Origin: Candidatus Rhodoferax bjergmarkensis
GTDB taxonomy: Bacteria; Pseudomonadota; Gammaproteobacteria; Burkholderiales; Burkholderiaceae_C
Length of the DNA stretch: 64,000 bases
Reading direction: 5' to 3'
NCBI GenBank assembly: GCA_016708345.1
Contig: JADJFX010000002.1
Span: forward strand, 1-64,000
Under the pieces are notes generated by a model. The model ran no database searches and had not been told where the DNA came from. It saw only the letters and a program-made list of their open reading frames with translations. Below are positions 1 through 9,012 of this stretch, piece after piece (position 1 is the first letter of the stretch; the number at the start of each line of letters is the position of its first letter). The translations under genes were made by a program, and so were the position numbers.

Positions 1-116
1 ACGCCAGCCACTGTGGTTTTGTCCTCGACTTTGATGCCATCAACATCAATGGAAGCCGCCATCGAATTGAAGGCCAGCGCAAGGGCGGCGGCCACTAAAG
101 TCTGTTTTACTTTCAT
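1..116 (-). CDS. Secreted protein, N-terminal fragment (chalcone isomerase-like family possible)
   Basis: The gene runs off the left edge; only its first 38 codons are present. The peptide starts MKVKQTLVAAALALAFNSMA, a textbook Sec signal peptide with a lysine-containing n-region, an alanine/leucine core and a likely cut after SMA. The mature part begins ASIDVDGIKVEDKTTVAGV, which resembles the start of periplasmic chalcone-isomerase-like proteins of betaproteobacteria; this family assignment is from memory of the motif and is weak. An AGGGTGG ribosome site lies just upstream of the ATG. Without the rest of the gene no function can be stated. Confidence 0.6.
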   Translation of the reverse strand, partial: MKVKQTLVAAALALAFNSMAASIDVDGIKVEDKTTVAG

Positions 117-161
117 AAAGGCCACCCTATTTGCTGCGAATCATTTTGAAATACAACCATA

Positions 162-950
162 TCAGGCATAGCCTTTCACCATGATCTGCGTGTTATTGCG
201 CGCATCGGATGGATTACCCCCTGCCAGTTGACGGTAGGTGCGCGAGAACTGCGCATAGTCGGTAAACCCGGCAGCCAACGCAGCCTCTGTGAGTTCTGCA
301 CCTTTGCCAGACCTCGATGCCGCGACAAAAACGCGGTGCCACAGACGAAACCGCCGAATCGGCGTTCCCACCACGTCCTTGAACAACTGGGAAAGTCGGG
401 GCACCGAGAGGCCTACCTGTTGACCGATCCACTCGACAGAAACGTTCTGGTTGTGGTGATTTTTGATCAATTCAACGGCCCGGACAATGCGCGGATCGGG
501 GTCTGCCAGTTGACGCGAGGGGTGGTCCAGCCACTCATTGACAATTTGCTCGGCAGTTGCCAGCGAGGGTCTTTGGTCGCGCAAAATGTTGGCAAACTCA
601 ATGACCTCAGACTCGCCCTTGATTCCCGCAAAACAGTGTTGATTTTCCATCGGGAGAGCCGCGTGCATCAGCGATGTCAGGCGGGCGAGGTCTTTGCCTG
701 TCCCATCGAGAAAAAACAGCGCTACATTGGCCCCATGCGTATCCACCTCCAGGTTCATGCCGGCCGGAATCAGAAAACTCTTTGATTTCACTCGGTCACG
801 CCGGATGGGGTCCACCATTTCAAGCTCGTCTTCCAGCGACACCAGCAAAGTAGAAGGAACGTTAGTGCGCTTGAAACAGCGCTCCAAGCGCCCGACATAC
901 ACCCCTCGCTCACCGGTGGCATAGACAACGGCCTTCTTTTTCAGATTCAT
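162..950 (-). CDS. AraC-family transcriptional regulator
   Basis: The protein is 262 residues if translation starts at the ATG at 950, chosen because AGGAG (957-961) sits six bases before it; in-frame ATGs at 956 and 989 are less well placed. The last 100 or so residues form the double helix-turn-helix of AraC/XylS regulators, with a first helix pair around VEWIGQQVGLSVPRLSQLFK and a second around EAALAAGFTDYAQFSRTYRQ. The N-terminal half has no cupin motif that I recognise, so the inducer is unknown. It stands alone between a hairpin and the truncated secreted-protein gene that starts at 116 on the same strand, which it might control. Confidence 0.88.
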   Translation of the reverse strand: MNLKKKAVVYATGERGVYVGRLERCFKRTNVPSTLLVSLEDELEMVDPIRRDRVKSKSFLIPAGMNLEVDTHGANVALFFLDGTGKDLARLTSLMHAALPMENQHCFAGIKGESEVIEFANILRDQRPSLATAEQIVNEWLDHPSRQLADPDPRIVRAVELIKNHHNQNVSVEWIGQQVGLSVPRLSQLFKDVVGTPIRRFRLWHRVFVAASRSGKGAELTEAALAAGFTDYAQFSRTYRQLAGGNPSDARNNTQIMVKGYA

Positions 951-1101
951 ATGCATCTCCTGCTCACTTTTCAACTTGTCGGCACGCAAACAAAGCGCAC
1001 AGCATTGAAATAGATGCGAGATGGGAGAAGTACCTAGGTGGATCAGCTAAGGAACAAATTCACACATACTGCGACGGTTGTTACAGATTGTTGCCAGTCA
1101 G

Positions 1102-1127
1102 AAAACTGTGCATTAATTCGCAGTTTT
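1102..1127. terminator. Hairpin downstream of the secreted hypothetical gene
   Basis: AAAACTGTG and CGCAGTTTT form a near-perfect stem around an eight-base loop. It lies 55 bases past the 3' end of the leftward gene at 1182-1826 and before the araC-type gene, so it may end that transcript. There is no long U tract. Confidence 0.4.
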
Positions 1128-1181
1128 GGTGTTGTGAAATGACGGCCCGTGACAACAGCCCTGAGCTTGCTTTCGAGACCA

Positions 1182-1826
1182 TCAGCGCGCTGGCGGATTG
1201 GCCAGGGGGCTTGCGGGCAAGCCAATGCTTGCCAATTCCATGTCCCACTTGCTGTTGTCACCAACATCCTTGATCATCATCTTTGCTTCGGGCGCATACC
1301 AGCGGGTTGTATGGATGGTTCCACTGAAAAAGAACATTGCACTCCAGTTGTCGAGACACTCAATCCGGAATGCATCGAACTCACCCGCAACCACCTTGAC
1401 CTTTTCAAACGCCTTGACTTCGCAGCTCACGCTGCCGTCCCATTTGGCATCCTCTGACGTGGCGAATCCGGTGTACTTTCCAGACCATTTTTTGCCCACT
1501 TCCAGCGGAAAAGCGAGCAATGGGTAATAGGGTTTGTAATCGACGATCAATTTGCCCTCGGCCGTGACGACCTTGATCGGATTGAAATCGTTGTCCACCG
1601 AAAAATGCATGAACATATTCTTGCACTGGGTGATCATCATTCCATCTGTGTTGGGCTCGGTCACTTCCCAGCGTTTGCAGGGCACTGACATCACGCGGTC
1701 AACCACCTCAATAAAACCACCAACCGGCGCGACCTCGGGTTTTTCAAAGCGAGGGCCATCGTCAGCCCAGCAAGACATAGACAGCAAAGCAAGGCACAGC
1801 GTGCCAAGGTGGACAGAGTGTTTCAT
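1182..1826 (-). CDS. Secreted hypothetical protein
   Basis: A 214-residue protein with a clear signal peptide (MKHSVHLGTLCLALLSMSCWA, likely cut before DDGP). The mature part has the feel of a beta-sandwich periplasmic protein: a run of YKPYYPLLAFPLEVGKKW, then alternating hydrophobic strands, and a motif HTTRWYAPEAKMMIKD typical of the DUF3108-like group in which a hydrolysis product or lipid is measured against a reference. Four cysteines follow the signal region and may form disulfides. I do not recognise a specific family and propose no enzymatic role. It is a single gene with a weak ribosome site. Confidence 0.72.
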   Translation of the reverse strand: MKHSVHLGTLCLALLSMSCWADDGPRFEKPEVAPVGGFIEVVDRVMSVPCKRWEVTEPNTDGMMITQCKNMFMHFSVDNDFNPIKVVTAEGKLIVDYKPYYPLLAFPLEVGKKWSGKYTGFATSEDAKWDGSVSCEVKAFEKVKVVAGEFDAFRIECLDNWSAMFFFSGTIHTTRWYAPEAKMMIKDVGDNSKWDMELASIGLPASPLANPPAR

Positions 1827-1967
1827 GGATAAAACTTTATGGATAACTTGGAAAGTAGCGGCAATTCACGCAAGAAGCCTCGCGCGACACGCATAGTACT
1901 CTGCGGGCCAGTAGCCATCCAAAAGGAAACGCTGCCACACCCCGGCGCAGCGTTTGTCCTGACCTTT

Positions 1968-2189
1968 TCAATGGCTGAGCGTTTGGAGCGCTACTTCAGC
2001 CGGGTCAAAAAACAGGCAAGCGCGCTCATATATCTGTACTTCGTCCACCGGGTACCTGATTTCGCCATCCACCTTGATATAGCGTGGACCAACCCCAACA
2101 GAGCTGGCCAATCCAATTGCGGACTCGCTTCGACCCCAGCGCTTGGCCAACTCGCGTTGCGAAAGAAAGAGGTTGATGCTCGCGTCCAT
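1968..2189 (-). CDS. Small helix-turn-helix DNA-binding protein
   Basis: 73 residues from the ATG at 2189, which has AAGGAG eight bases upstream; a GTG at 2198 is in frame but overlaps that ribosome site. The segment LSQRELAKRWGRSESAIGLA is a helix-turn-helix of the MerR/excisionase kind, followed by a wing-like VGPRYIKVDGEIRYPVDEVQIYE, as in phage-excisionase and plasmid-type small regulators. There is no dimerisation or effector domain. It is divergent from the solute-binding/vWA operon that starts at 2492, and the shared intergenic region carries two inverted repeats, so control of that operon is plausible but inferred. Confidence 0.75.
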   Translation of the reverse strand: MDASINLFLSQRELAKRWGRSESAIGLASSVGVGPRYIKVDGEIRYPVDEVQIYERACLFFDPAEVALQTLSH

Positions 2190-2250
2190 TTGAATCACTC
2201 CTTATTCCATTTCCATATCAATCCGACATGTTGTTGCTTCGCCTTGCCCT

Positions 2251-2276
2251 CCCAGAGCATCGGCAGATGCTCTGGG
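2251..2276. promoter_or_regulatory. Perfect 11-bp inverted repeat, operator or hairpin
   Basis: CCCAGAGCATC, a four-base loop, then GATGCTCTGGG. It sits in the divergent region between the small helix-turn-helix gene and the solute-binding/vWA operon. With no U tract it is more likely an operator or RNA structure than a terminator. Confidence 0.5.
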
Positions 2277-2304
2277 ACACGCTACAGCACTGTCTACGGC
2301 TTCG

Positions 2305-2342
2305 CGCCTAATGTCGCATCGATCTGGAAACGGAATTAGGCG
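2305..2342. promoter_or_regulatory. Second inverted repeat in the same divergent region
   Basis: CGCCTAAT at 2305-2312 and ATTAGGCG at 2335-2342 are exact reverse complements 22 bases apart. Spacing is compatible with two operator half-sites on one face of the helix. Function is inferred from position only. Confidence 0.35.
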
Positions 2343-2491
2343 GGTAGTCAGCCCGAAGGGCTTGGAATGTTTATCGGCATGCGCACTGAAAAATGGAGAG
2401 CATTGCCCTGCCTGCAAACTGCAAAGGTAGCCTTTCCGTGCGTCTTCAAACTGACATGGTTTCACGCCTGGTTTTGCGCGATACTGCGCCG

Positions 2492-3649
2492 ATGAACAAA
2501 GCAGGCAAAGCAATCATCACGGCGGCGCTGCTGGCGGCCTTTGGCACAGCAGCTTTCTATTCCATCTACCAGACCGGGCGCCAGGCCGCGCCAGAGACGG
2601 GTGGTGCTTTGACAGGCTTGGCGGGCAAGCTCACCGGCGCAGTGCCGGTGCAGGAGCTGAGCGGCTTGATTGCGGTGGATGTGGAACCCTACTTTCAGGA
2701 CCCGCGCGTGCAAAAGCTGTTGTTGGAGAACGGCTTCAAACTCAAGGTGCAACGCATGGGATCACGCGACATGGCGGCGCGCGTGGTGCCCGGCCAGACG
2801 CCTGACTTCTTTTTCTCATCGGGCGTGGTCGCAGCCAACCAGATTGGCGATGCCGCCAAAAAGGCCAACATTCCTACCGCGGTTTACTCCCCCATCTACA
2901 CGCCGCTGGTGATCGCGTCCTGGGCACCGATTGCCCAGATCTTGGCCGCCAACGGCATGGCCAAGGAGGTCAGTAGCGGCGTGTGGAATGTGGACCTGGC
3001 CAAATTGACGCAAACCATGCTGGATAAAAAACGCTGGAAAGACCTTAAAGATGCCCAGGCCTACGACGTGAACAAAAGCGTGCTGGTCTCTACCACCGAC
3101 GTGCGCAAGAGCAACTCTGCCGCCATGTACCTCGCACTCACCACCTACGTCGTCAACGGTGGCGAAATCGTGACGGACCGTGACACCGCACGCAAGGCTG
3201 CCCAAAACGTGGTGGGCTTGTTCAAGCGCCAGGGCTACCAGGAAAATTATGTCAACGGCAACTTTGACGACTATGTCTCCATCGGCATTGGCAAAACGCC
3301 CATGGCCTTTATCTATGAGAACCAGATCGTGAGCCACGCCTTTGTCAAAAAGGGCCTGAGCGCAGGCATGGTGCTGCTGTACCCCCAGCCCACGCTGTTT
3401 AACAAGGTGGTGCTGGTGGCGCTGAATGATCACGCCAAAAAACTGGGCGAACTTCTTTCCACCCACCGCGAACTGCAGCGCCTGGCGGTGGATTTTGGTT
3501 TTCGCATTGCCGAGAGTGCGCATTTTGTGCAGGCCACCCAGGCCGTGAACCTGGCCGTGCAGGAACACCTGACGCAGGTGATTGACCCGCCCAGCTTTGA
3601 CATGATGGGTGAAATGATTGAAGTTATCTCGAACGAGATGGCTAAATAG
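2492..3649 (+). CDS. Periplasmic solute-binding-like protein, first gene of vWA operon
   Basis: 385 residues from the ATG at 2492 (MNKAGKAIITAALLAAFGTA gives the expected membrane anchor or signal peptide; the longer frame from 2393 has no such start). After the anchor the protein reads as an extracellular solute-binding fold: GLIAVDVEPYFQDPRVQKLL, a mid-region with STTDVRKSNSAAMYLALTTY (the S-x-S-N-S phosphate/sulfate-binder-like loop), and a C-terminal region with FIYENQIVSHAF and YPQPTLFNKVVLVAL. It is followed after 14 bases by the lipoprotein gene. No permease or ATPase gene is adjacent, so import by a neighbouring ABC system is unlikely; a sensory or anion-handling role is inferred. Confidence 0.78.
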   Translation: MNKAGKAIITAALLAAFGTAAFYSIYQTGRQAAPETGGALTGLAGKLTGAVPVQELSGLIAVDVEPYFQDPRVQKLLLENGFKLKVQRMGSRDMAARVVPGQTPDFFFSSGVVAANQIGDAAKKANIPTAVYSPIYTPLVIASWAPIAQILAANGMAKEVSSGVWNVDLAKLTQTMLDKKRWKDLKDAQAYDVNKSVLVSTTDVRKSNSAAMYLALTTYVVNGGEIVTDRDTARKAAQNVVGLFKRQGYQENYVNGNFDDYVSIGIGKTPMAFIYENQIVSHAFVKKGLSAGMVLLYPQPTLFNKVVLVALNDHAKKLGELLSTHRELQRLAVDFGFRIAESAHFVQATQAVNLAVQEHLTQVIDPPSFDMMGEMIEVISNEMAK

Positions 3650-3663
3650 CAACTGGAGATGCC

Positions 3664-5346
3664 ATGAAACACATGAACCTGAAACGATGGAGCTTGTTGC
3701 TGCTGCTGGTGCTGATCGGCCTGGCAGCTTGCAGTGAAAAAAAGACTGACTCCAGCAAATCCGCCCCGCCGCCATCGGCCATGGCAGAAGCCTTCACCGT
3801 GCTGGCCACCAGTGACTTGAAAGACGCCCAGCCTTTGGAGCAAATGGTGGAGCAAGCCACCGGCGTCAAGCTCAAGTTCAGATTTGGCGGCACCATGGAG
3901 AGCACCGAAGCCGTGCAGACCGGCAAGGCCAATGCAGACGCGGCCTGGTTTGCCAATGCCAAGTATCTATTGTCTGACCCACAGGGCCAGGCCAGAGTCA
4001 AGCTGCAGGAAAAAATCATGCTCTCCCCCGTGGTGGTGGGGGTGAGCGAAAGCCAGGCCAAGGTTCTGGGCTGGGACAAGCCCGAAGTGGCCAGCAAAGT
4101 CACTTGGAATGTCATTGCCCAAGCCGCGCAAAGCGGCCAGCTCAAATACGCCCTGTCCAACCCCGCCACCTCCAACCAGGGTTTCATGGCCTTGATGGGT
4201 GTGGTGGCGTCCGCCGCCCAAAAGTCCGAGGCCTTGAACGCCGCCGATGTGGACCGCGCCGCCATCAGCGGCTTCATCAAAGGCTACAAGCTGGTCGGCG
4301 ACAACAGCACCTACCTCAGTGAAAAATTCATTGAGCAACAAAACACCCGCGTCAACGCCTTTATCAATTACGAAAGCTGGCTGCTGTCCCTCAACCAGTC
4401 CGGCAAACTCAAGGAAAAACTCACGCTGATTTACCCCCACGAGGGCATTGCCACTGCCGACTATCCGCTGATGCTGCTCAATGACAGCAAGCGCGAGCAG
4501 TACCTCAAGGTGGTGGCTTACCTCAAGGGTGACGCGGCCCAGACCTGGCTGGCCAAGACCACCTTGCGCCGGCCCGTCAACGCTGATGTCGCCAAAGCCC
4601 AATCTAGCCTGTTTGCACAGGGCAGCATGCTGGTTGAATTGCCGTTTTCCACCGACCGGGCGCTGGCCGATGGCCTGATCAATGCCTACCTCAATGAGTT
4701 TCGCACGCCGATTGCCTCCACCTTTGTTCTCGATATCAGCGGCAGCATGGCTCAAAATGGCCGACGCCAGCAGCTGGTGGAAGCGCTGCAATACATAGCG
4801 GGCGATGACGCCTCCCTGACCGGTCGCATCGCACGGCTGACCAGCCGCGAAAAAGTCTGGATGCTGCCGTTTTCTGAACAGGTGTACCCGGCGGTTTTCT
4901 TTCAGTTGCCGGGCGTGCAAAAAGCTTCTGGCACGGGCAAGGGCCTGTCACCCCAGCTCGACTCCGACGGCAAGCAAAAGGTGCTGGGCCAGGTGCGCGA
5001 TTTTGCCGACAGCCTGCAAATGAACGGTGGCACAGCGCTGTATGACGCTGTACTCCAGGCGCTGACCGCCATGAACACCGAGCGCCAGAAAAACCCCGGC
5101 TACCAATACTCTGTGGTGGCCTTTACCGATGGCGAGGTCAACAAAGGCCGCGGTCTGGCCGAATTCAAAGCCGCCTACGCGGCCCTGCCTGAAGACGTGC
5201 GTGCCATTCCGGTCTTCATGGTGTTGTTCGGCGAAGCCAATGAAACCGCCTTGAAGGACTTGGTTGCCACCACTGGCGGGCGCACCTTCGATGCCCGCAA
5301 GAGCTCGCTGTACAGTGTGTTCAAAGACATCCGGGCCTACCAATAA
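3664..5346 (+). CDS. Lipoprotein: solute-binding domain fused to von Willebrand A domain
   Basis: 560 residues. The N-terminus has a charged start, a long leucine stretch and a lipobox LAAC with the acylated Cys at 23. Residues about 42-335 are a solute-binding-protein fold (EAFTVLATSDLKDAQPLEQM onward, with STEAVQTGKANADAAWFANA). A vWA domain follows: its metal-ion-dependent adhesion motif DISGS is at 357-361, with the later threonine in NGGTALYDAV and the aspartate in VVAFTDGEVN. The ATG has TGGAGA upstream. It sits between the solute-binding gene and a small membrane-protein gene. The fusion implies that ligand binding is coupled to protein-protein contact at the membrane; this is inference. 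Confidence 0.88.
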   Translation: MKHMNLKRWSLLLLLVLIGLAACSEKKTDSSKSAPPPSAMAEAFTVLATSDLKDAQPLEQMVEQATGVKLKFRFGGTMESTEAVQTGKANADAAWFANAKYLLSDPQGQARVKLQEKIMLSPVVVGVSESQAKVLGWDKPEVASKVTWNVIAQAAQSGQLKYALSNPATSNQGFMALMGVVASAAQKSEALNAADVDRAAISGFIKGYKLVGDNSTYLSEKFIEQQNTRVNAFINYESWLLSLNQSGKLKEKLTLIYPHEGIATADYPLMLLNDSKREQYLKVVAYLKGDAAQTWLAKTTLRRPVNADVAKAQSSLFAQGSMLVELPFSTDRALADGLINAYLNEFRTPIASTFVLDISGSMAQNGRRQQLVEALQYIAGDDASLTGRIARLTSREKVWMLPFSEQVYPAVFFQLPGVQKASGTGKGLSPQLDSDGKQKVLGQVRDFADSLQMNGGTALYDAVLQALTAMNTERQKNPGYQYSVVAFTDGEVNKGRGLAEFKAAYAALPEDVRAIPVFMVLFGEANETALKDLVATTGGRTFDARKSSLYSVFKDIRAYQ

Positions 5347-5362
5347 GCGCTACCCCTGACGC

Positions 5363-6025
5363 ATGCACAAGATCAGCCGATTCCTTCAATCTCCCGCCAA
5401 CTGGTGCGGCGTGGGGCTGTCCACCGTGGCGCTGGTGCTCAGCAGCGTGGGTCTGGCGCAATGGGGTGGGGCGGTGCTGGCCCTGCTGGGTTACGGCGCA
5501 GGCTTTGGCGTGGGAGGGCTGTGGTTTGGTTTTCCCAGCCTGTCGGGTGACCCGTGGGAATCGCTTGAATTTGAAGACGAAGGTGATGCCCGCACCAGCA
5601 TGGTCAACGCCTTGAATGCCGTGCGCCAACTGGTGGACTACAACCCGCAGGGCCGTTTGCCCCCCAGCTTGCAGACCAAGGTGCTGGACTTGTGCAAGCA
5701 GTTGACCATTCTGCTCGACCAGTGGGAGCGCAGCAAAGGGGAATTGTCGTTGGAGGAGAGCTTTCACGCCCGCCACATTGCCTTGTCTTACCTGCCCGAT
5801 GCGCTCAAGACCTACCTGTCCATCCCCCAGCAGTTCGCCATGACCAAAGTGCTTGGCAATGGCCAAACTGCGCAGGACACTTTCAACACCACACTGGACG
5901 ACCTTAGCCACAAAGTGGCGCAGCTCGGCGAAGATCTGGCCTCCCAAGATGCGCAGGCGTTCCTGAACCATTCGCAGTTCTTGCACGACAAGTTCAAGGC
6001 AGCCCGTCTGATGCAATCCCAGTAG
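5363..6025 (+). CDS. Membrane-anchored protein, XpaC/toxic-anion-operon-like
   Basis: 220 residues. Residues 15-52 form one or two membrane spans (GVGLSTVALVLSSVGLAQW and AVLALLGYGAGFGVGGLWFG), followed by an acidic linker and a helical domain with DYNPQGRLPPSLQTKVLDLC and FHARHIALSYLPDALKTYLS. That last motif, with an arginine-rich helix and LPDALKTYL, is reminiscent of XpaC-type proteins encoded beside TelA-like toxic-anion resistance genes. No telA gene follows here, because ppdK is convergent. It starts 16 bases after the vWA gene and is almost certainly cotranscribed. Confidence 0.75.
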   Translation: MHKISRFLQSPANWCGVGLSTVALVLSSVGLAQWGGAVLALLGYGAGFGVGGLWFGFPSLSGDPWESLEFEDEGDARTSMVNALNAVRQLVDYNPQGRLPPSLQTKVLDLCKQLTILLDQWERSKGELSLEESFHARHIALSYLPDALKTYLSIPQQFAMTKVLGNGQTAQDTFNTTLDDLSHKVAQLGEDLASQDAQAFLNHSQFLHDKFKAARLMQSQ

Positions 6026-6104
6026 CTCGGGTGCAGTCCTGTTCCGGCCTTATGACCCCCGAGCTGTGGTGAAAAGGCAAAACGGCCAGGTTTTGACCGC
6101 ATTT

Positions 6105-6155
6105 TGCTATTACTTTGATAGCTGCTTGCGCACATTCCACGTGCGCAAAAGCCCT
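6105..6155 (+). repeat. Dispersed palindromic repeat, copy 1
   Basis: Contains GATAGCTGCTTGCGCAC, then a short spacer and GTGCGCAAAAGCCC; GTGCGCAA can pair with TTGCGCAC. It lies between the convergent vWA operon and ppdK, where a hairpin could act as a bidirectional terminator. Confidence 0.75.
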
Positions 6156-6231
6156 ATTTCGTCATATTTTTTACCAGCAAAAGCTGAGAAGACTGGCCTT
6201 GCTTTGCACAGTTGTTCCTGCCGTGGATGGA

Positions 6232-6249
6232 GCCGGCCTTGCGGCCGGT
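6232..6249. terminator. GC-rich hairpin past ppdK
   Basis: GCCGGCC, loop TTGC, GGCCGGT, about 36 bases beyond the ppdK stop codon in the direction of its transcription. No U tract follows, so termination is tentative. Confidence 0.4.
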
Positions 6250-6285
6250 CGGAGTTGTTTGCTGGTGATCTGAAAGTGAACCGGG

Positions 6286-9012
6286 TCAGCCCTCGATTGC
6301 CGCTTGGGCAGCTGCCAAACGGGCGATTGGCACACGGTAGGGCGAGCAGCTCACGTAGTCCAGCCCGGCGCGGTGGAAGAACGCCACCGAAGCCGGGTCG
6401 CCGCCATGCTCGCCGCACACGCCTACCTCAATGTCGGGCCGTACACTGCGTCCTTTTTCGACAGCCATTTTGACCAGCAGGCCAACCCCTTTTTGGTCGA
6501 TGGAACGGAACGGGTCGTGCTCGTACATGCCGCTTTTGAGGTAGTCGGGCAAGAATTTACCCGCATCGTCGCGGGAAAAGCCCAGCGTCATCTGTGTCAG
6601 GTCGTTGGTGCCGAAGGAGAAGAATTCGGCCTGTTTGCCAATGCTGTCGGCAATCAAGGCCGCGCGCGGGGTTTCAATCATGGTGCCCAGCATGTAATGC
6701 AAGGTTTCACCGCGTTCGGCAAATACGGCAGCTGCGGCACGCCGTATCACGGTTGCCTGTGCATCGAATTCACGCACGGTGCCTACCAACGGCACCATGA
6801 TTTCGGCCTTCACGGCAATGCCTTGTGCCTGTACGTTCAGCCCGGCTTCCAAAATGGCGCGTGCCTGCATTTCGGTGATCTCGGGGTAGCTGATGCCCAA
6901 ACGGCAGCCACGGTGGCCCATCATCGGGTTGAACTCGTGCAACTCCTCCACGCGCATTTTGATTTTGCCCAGTGGCACGCGCATTTCCTGCGCCATGGTG
7001 CGCTGGCTGGCCTCGTCGTGGGGGATGAATTCGTGCAGCGGCGGGTCAAGCAGGCGAATGGTAACGGGCAGACCGTTCATCTCACGGAACAAGCCTTCGA
7101 AGTCGCTGCGCTGCATGGGCAGCAGTTTGGCCAGCGCCTTGCGCCGGCCCGCTTCGTCGTCGGCAAGAATCATCTCGCGCACAGCCACGATGCGTTCACC
7201 TTCAAAAAACATGTGCTCGGTGCGGCAAAGCCCGATGCCGGAGGCACCAAAGTTGCGCGCCACCATGGCCTCGTCGGGCGTGTCGGCATTGGTGCGGATT
7301 TCCAGGCGTTTGTAACGGTCGGTCAAGGCCATCAAGGCGCCAAAGTCGCCGCTGAGCTCGGCATCTTTGGTGGCAATCTGGCCCACATAAACTTCGCCGG
7401 TGGAGCCGTTGAGAGAAATCCAGTCGCCCTCAAAGTAGGTGGTCTCGCCTACCGTCATGCTGCGGGCCTTGGGGTCCACATGCACGGCACCGGCCCCTGA
7501 TACGCAGCATTTGCCCATGCCGCGCGCCACCACGGCCGCATGCGAGGTCATGCCGCCACGGGCGGTCAAAATGCCCTTGGCCACACTCATGCCGCGCAAA
7601 TCTTCGGGCGAGGTCTCCTGGCGCACCAGAATCACGGCCTTGCCCTGTTTGGCCCAGGTTTCTGCTTCATCGGCGTGAAAGACAATCTGTCCGGAGGCCG
7701 CGCCGGGCGAGGCGGGCAGGCCGCGCGCAATCGGGCTTGCCGCCTTCAGCGCCTTGGGCGCAAAAATGGGGTGCAGCAACTCATTGAGCCGGTCGGGGCT
7801 GACGCGCAGCAGCGCGGTTTTCTCGTCGATCATGCCTTGACCCAGCATCTCCATGGCGATGCGTACCATGGCCGCGCCGGTGCGTTTGCCATTGCGCGTT
7901 TGCAGCATCCACAGTTTGCCTTCCTGGATGGTGAATTCCATGTCCTGCATGTCCCTGAAGTGGTTCTCCAGGGTGGTTTCCGCGTGCAGCAACTGCTGGT
8001 AAATCTCAGGCATCAACTCTTCCAGTGACGGATAGTTTTTGCGGCGTTCTTCTTCGCTTACCAAGGCCAGTTCGGCCCAGCGGCGCGAACCCACCAGCGA
8101 CACCTGCTGCGGCGTGCGAACGCCCGCCACCACGTCTTCACCCTGGGCGTTGACCAAAAACTCGCCGTTGAAAAGGTCTTCGCCAGTGCCAGCATCGCGC
8201 GAGAAGGCCACGCCCGTGGCGCTGCTGTCGCCCAGGTTGCCAAACACCATGGCCTGCACATTCACCGCCGTGCCCCAGGAGGCCGGGATGTCGTTGAGCT
8301 CACGGTACACACAGGCGCGTTCGTTGTTCCAGCTTTCAAACACGGCCCACACCGCACCCCAGAGTTGCTCCCACGGGTCGGTGGGAAAATCGCGCCCGAT
8401 GCGTGCGCGAATCAGCGACTTGAAGCGCTGCACCAGCTCTTTCAAGTCATCTGCATTGAGTTCGGTGTCCAGCTTGACGCCGCGTTTTTCCTTCACCATG
8501 TCGATGATGACTTCGAACGGGTCGTGGTCTTCCTTGGACACTGGTTTGAGGCCCATCACCACATCGCCATACATCTGGATAAAACGGCGGTAAGAGTCCC
8601 ACGCAAACCGCTCATTACCTGCCTTGCGCGCCAGGCCTTGCACGGCTTCATCGTTCAGGCCCAGGTTCAAAATAGTGTCCATCATGCCGGGCATGGAGGC
8701 GCGCGCGCCCGAGCGCACCGACAGCAGCATGGGGTCGCTGGGGTTGCCAAACTTTTTGCCCATTTCTTGCTCGACAAAGGCCACGCCCTGCAACACCTCG
8801 GCCTGAATCAGCTTGAGCACACGTTCCTTGCCATGCTCGGTAAAGGCGGTGCAGGCCTCGGTGCTGATCGTAAAACCCGAGGGCACGGTAATGCCCAGGC
8901 GGCACATTTCCGCCAGATTGGCCCCTTTGCCGCCCAGCAGATTTTTCATGGCGGCAGCACCTTCGGTGCGAGCGCTGCCAAAAACGTAAACGAATTTTTC
9001 AGGTGTGTTCAT
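6286..9012 (-). CDS. ppdK: Pyruvate, phosphate dikinase
   Basis: 908 residues, the usual length. The enzyme interconverts pyruvate, ATP and phosphate with phosphoenolpyruvate, AMP and pyrophosphate in the cytoplasm. Seen in order: an N-terminal ATP-grasp region (GGKGANLAEM near the start, ARASMPGMMDTILNLGLN), the swivelling phosphohistidine domain with GGMTSHAAVVARGMGK around residue 455, and a C-terminal TIM-barrel PEP domain with FGTNDLTQMTLGFSRDDAG and the catalytic cysteine in GVCGEHGGDP. The gene stands alone. Because its product pyrophosphate must be removed for PEP synthesis, the nearby soluble and membrane pyrophosphatases are relevant partners. No PPDK regulatory-protein gene is next to it. 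Confidence 0.98.
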   Translation of the reverse strand: MNTPEKFVYVFGSARTEGAAAMKNLLGGKGANLAEMCRLGITVPSGFTISTEACTAFTEHGKERVLKLIQAEVLQGVAFVEQEMGKKFGNPSDPMLLSVRSGARASMPGMMDTILNLGLNDEAVQGLARKAGNERFAWDSYRRFIQMYGDVVMGLKPVSKEDHDPFEVIIDMVKEKRGVKLDTELNADDLKELVQRFKSLIRARIGRDFPTDPWEQLWGAVWAVFESWNNERACVYRELNDIPASWGTAVNVQAMVFGNLGDSSATGVAFSRDAGTGEDLFNGEFLVNAQGEDVVAGVRTPQQVSLVGSRRWAELALVSEEERRKNYPSLEELMPEIYQQLLHAETTLENHFRDMQDMEFTIQEGKLWMLQTRNGKRTGAAMVRIAMEMLGQGMIDEKTALLRVSPDRLNELLHPIFAPKALKAASPIARGLPASPGAASGQIVFHADEAETWAKQGKAVILVRQETSPEDLRGMSVAKGILTARGGMTSHAAVVARGMGKCCVSGAGAVHVDPKARSMTVGETTYFEGDWISLNGSTGEVYVGQIATKDAELSGDFGALMALTDRYKRLEIRTNADTPDEAMVARNFGASGIGLCRTEHMFFEGERIVAVREMILADDEAGRRKALAKLLPMQRSDFEGLFREMNGLPVTIRLLDPPLHEFIPHDEASQRTMAQEMRVPLGKIKMRVEELHEFNPMMGHRGCRLGISYPEITEMQARAILEAGLNVQAQGIAVKAEIMVPLVGTVREFDAQATVIRRAAAAVFAERGETLHYMLGTMIETPRAALIADSIGKQAEFFSFGTNDLTQMTLGFSRDDAGKFLPDYLKSGMYEHDPFRSIDQKGVGLLVKMAVEKGRSVRPDIEVGVCGEHGGDPASVAFFHRAGLDYVSCSPYRVPIARLAAAQAAIEG

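Noticed and set aside
6304..7500. 398-codon frame on the plus strand across ppdK
   Set aside because: Antisense shadow of a high-GC gene; low-complexity His/Gly-rich translation and no domain.
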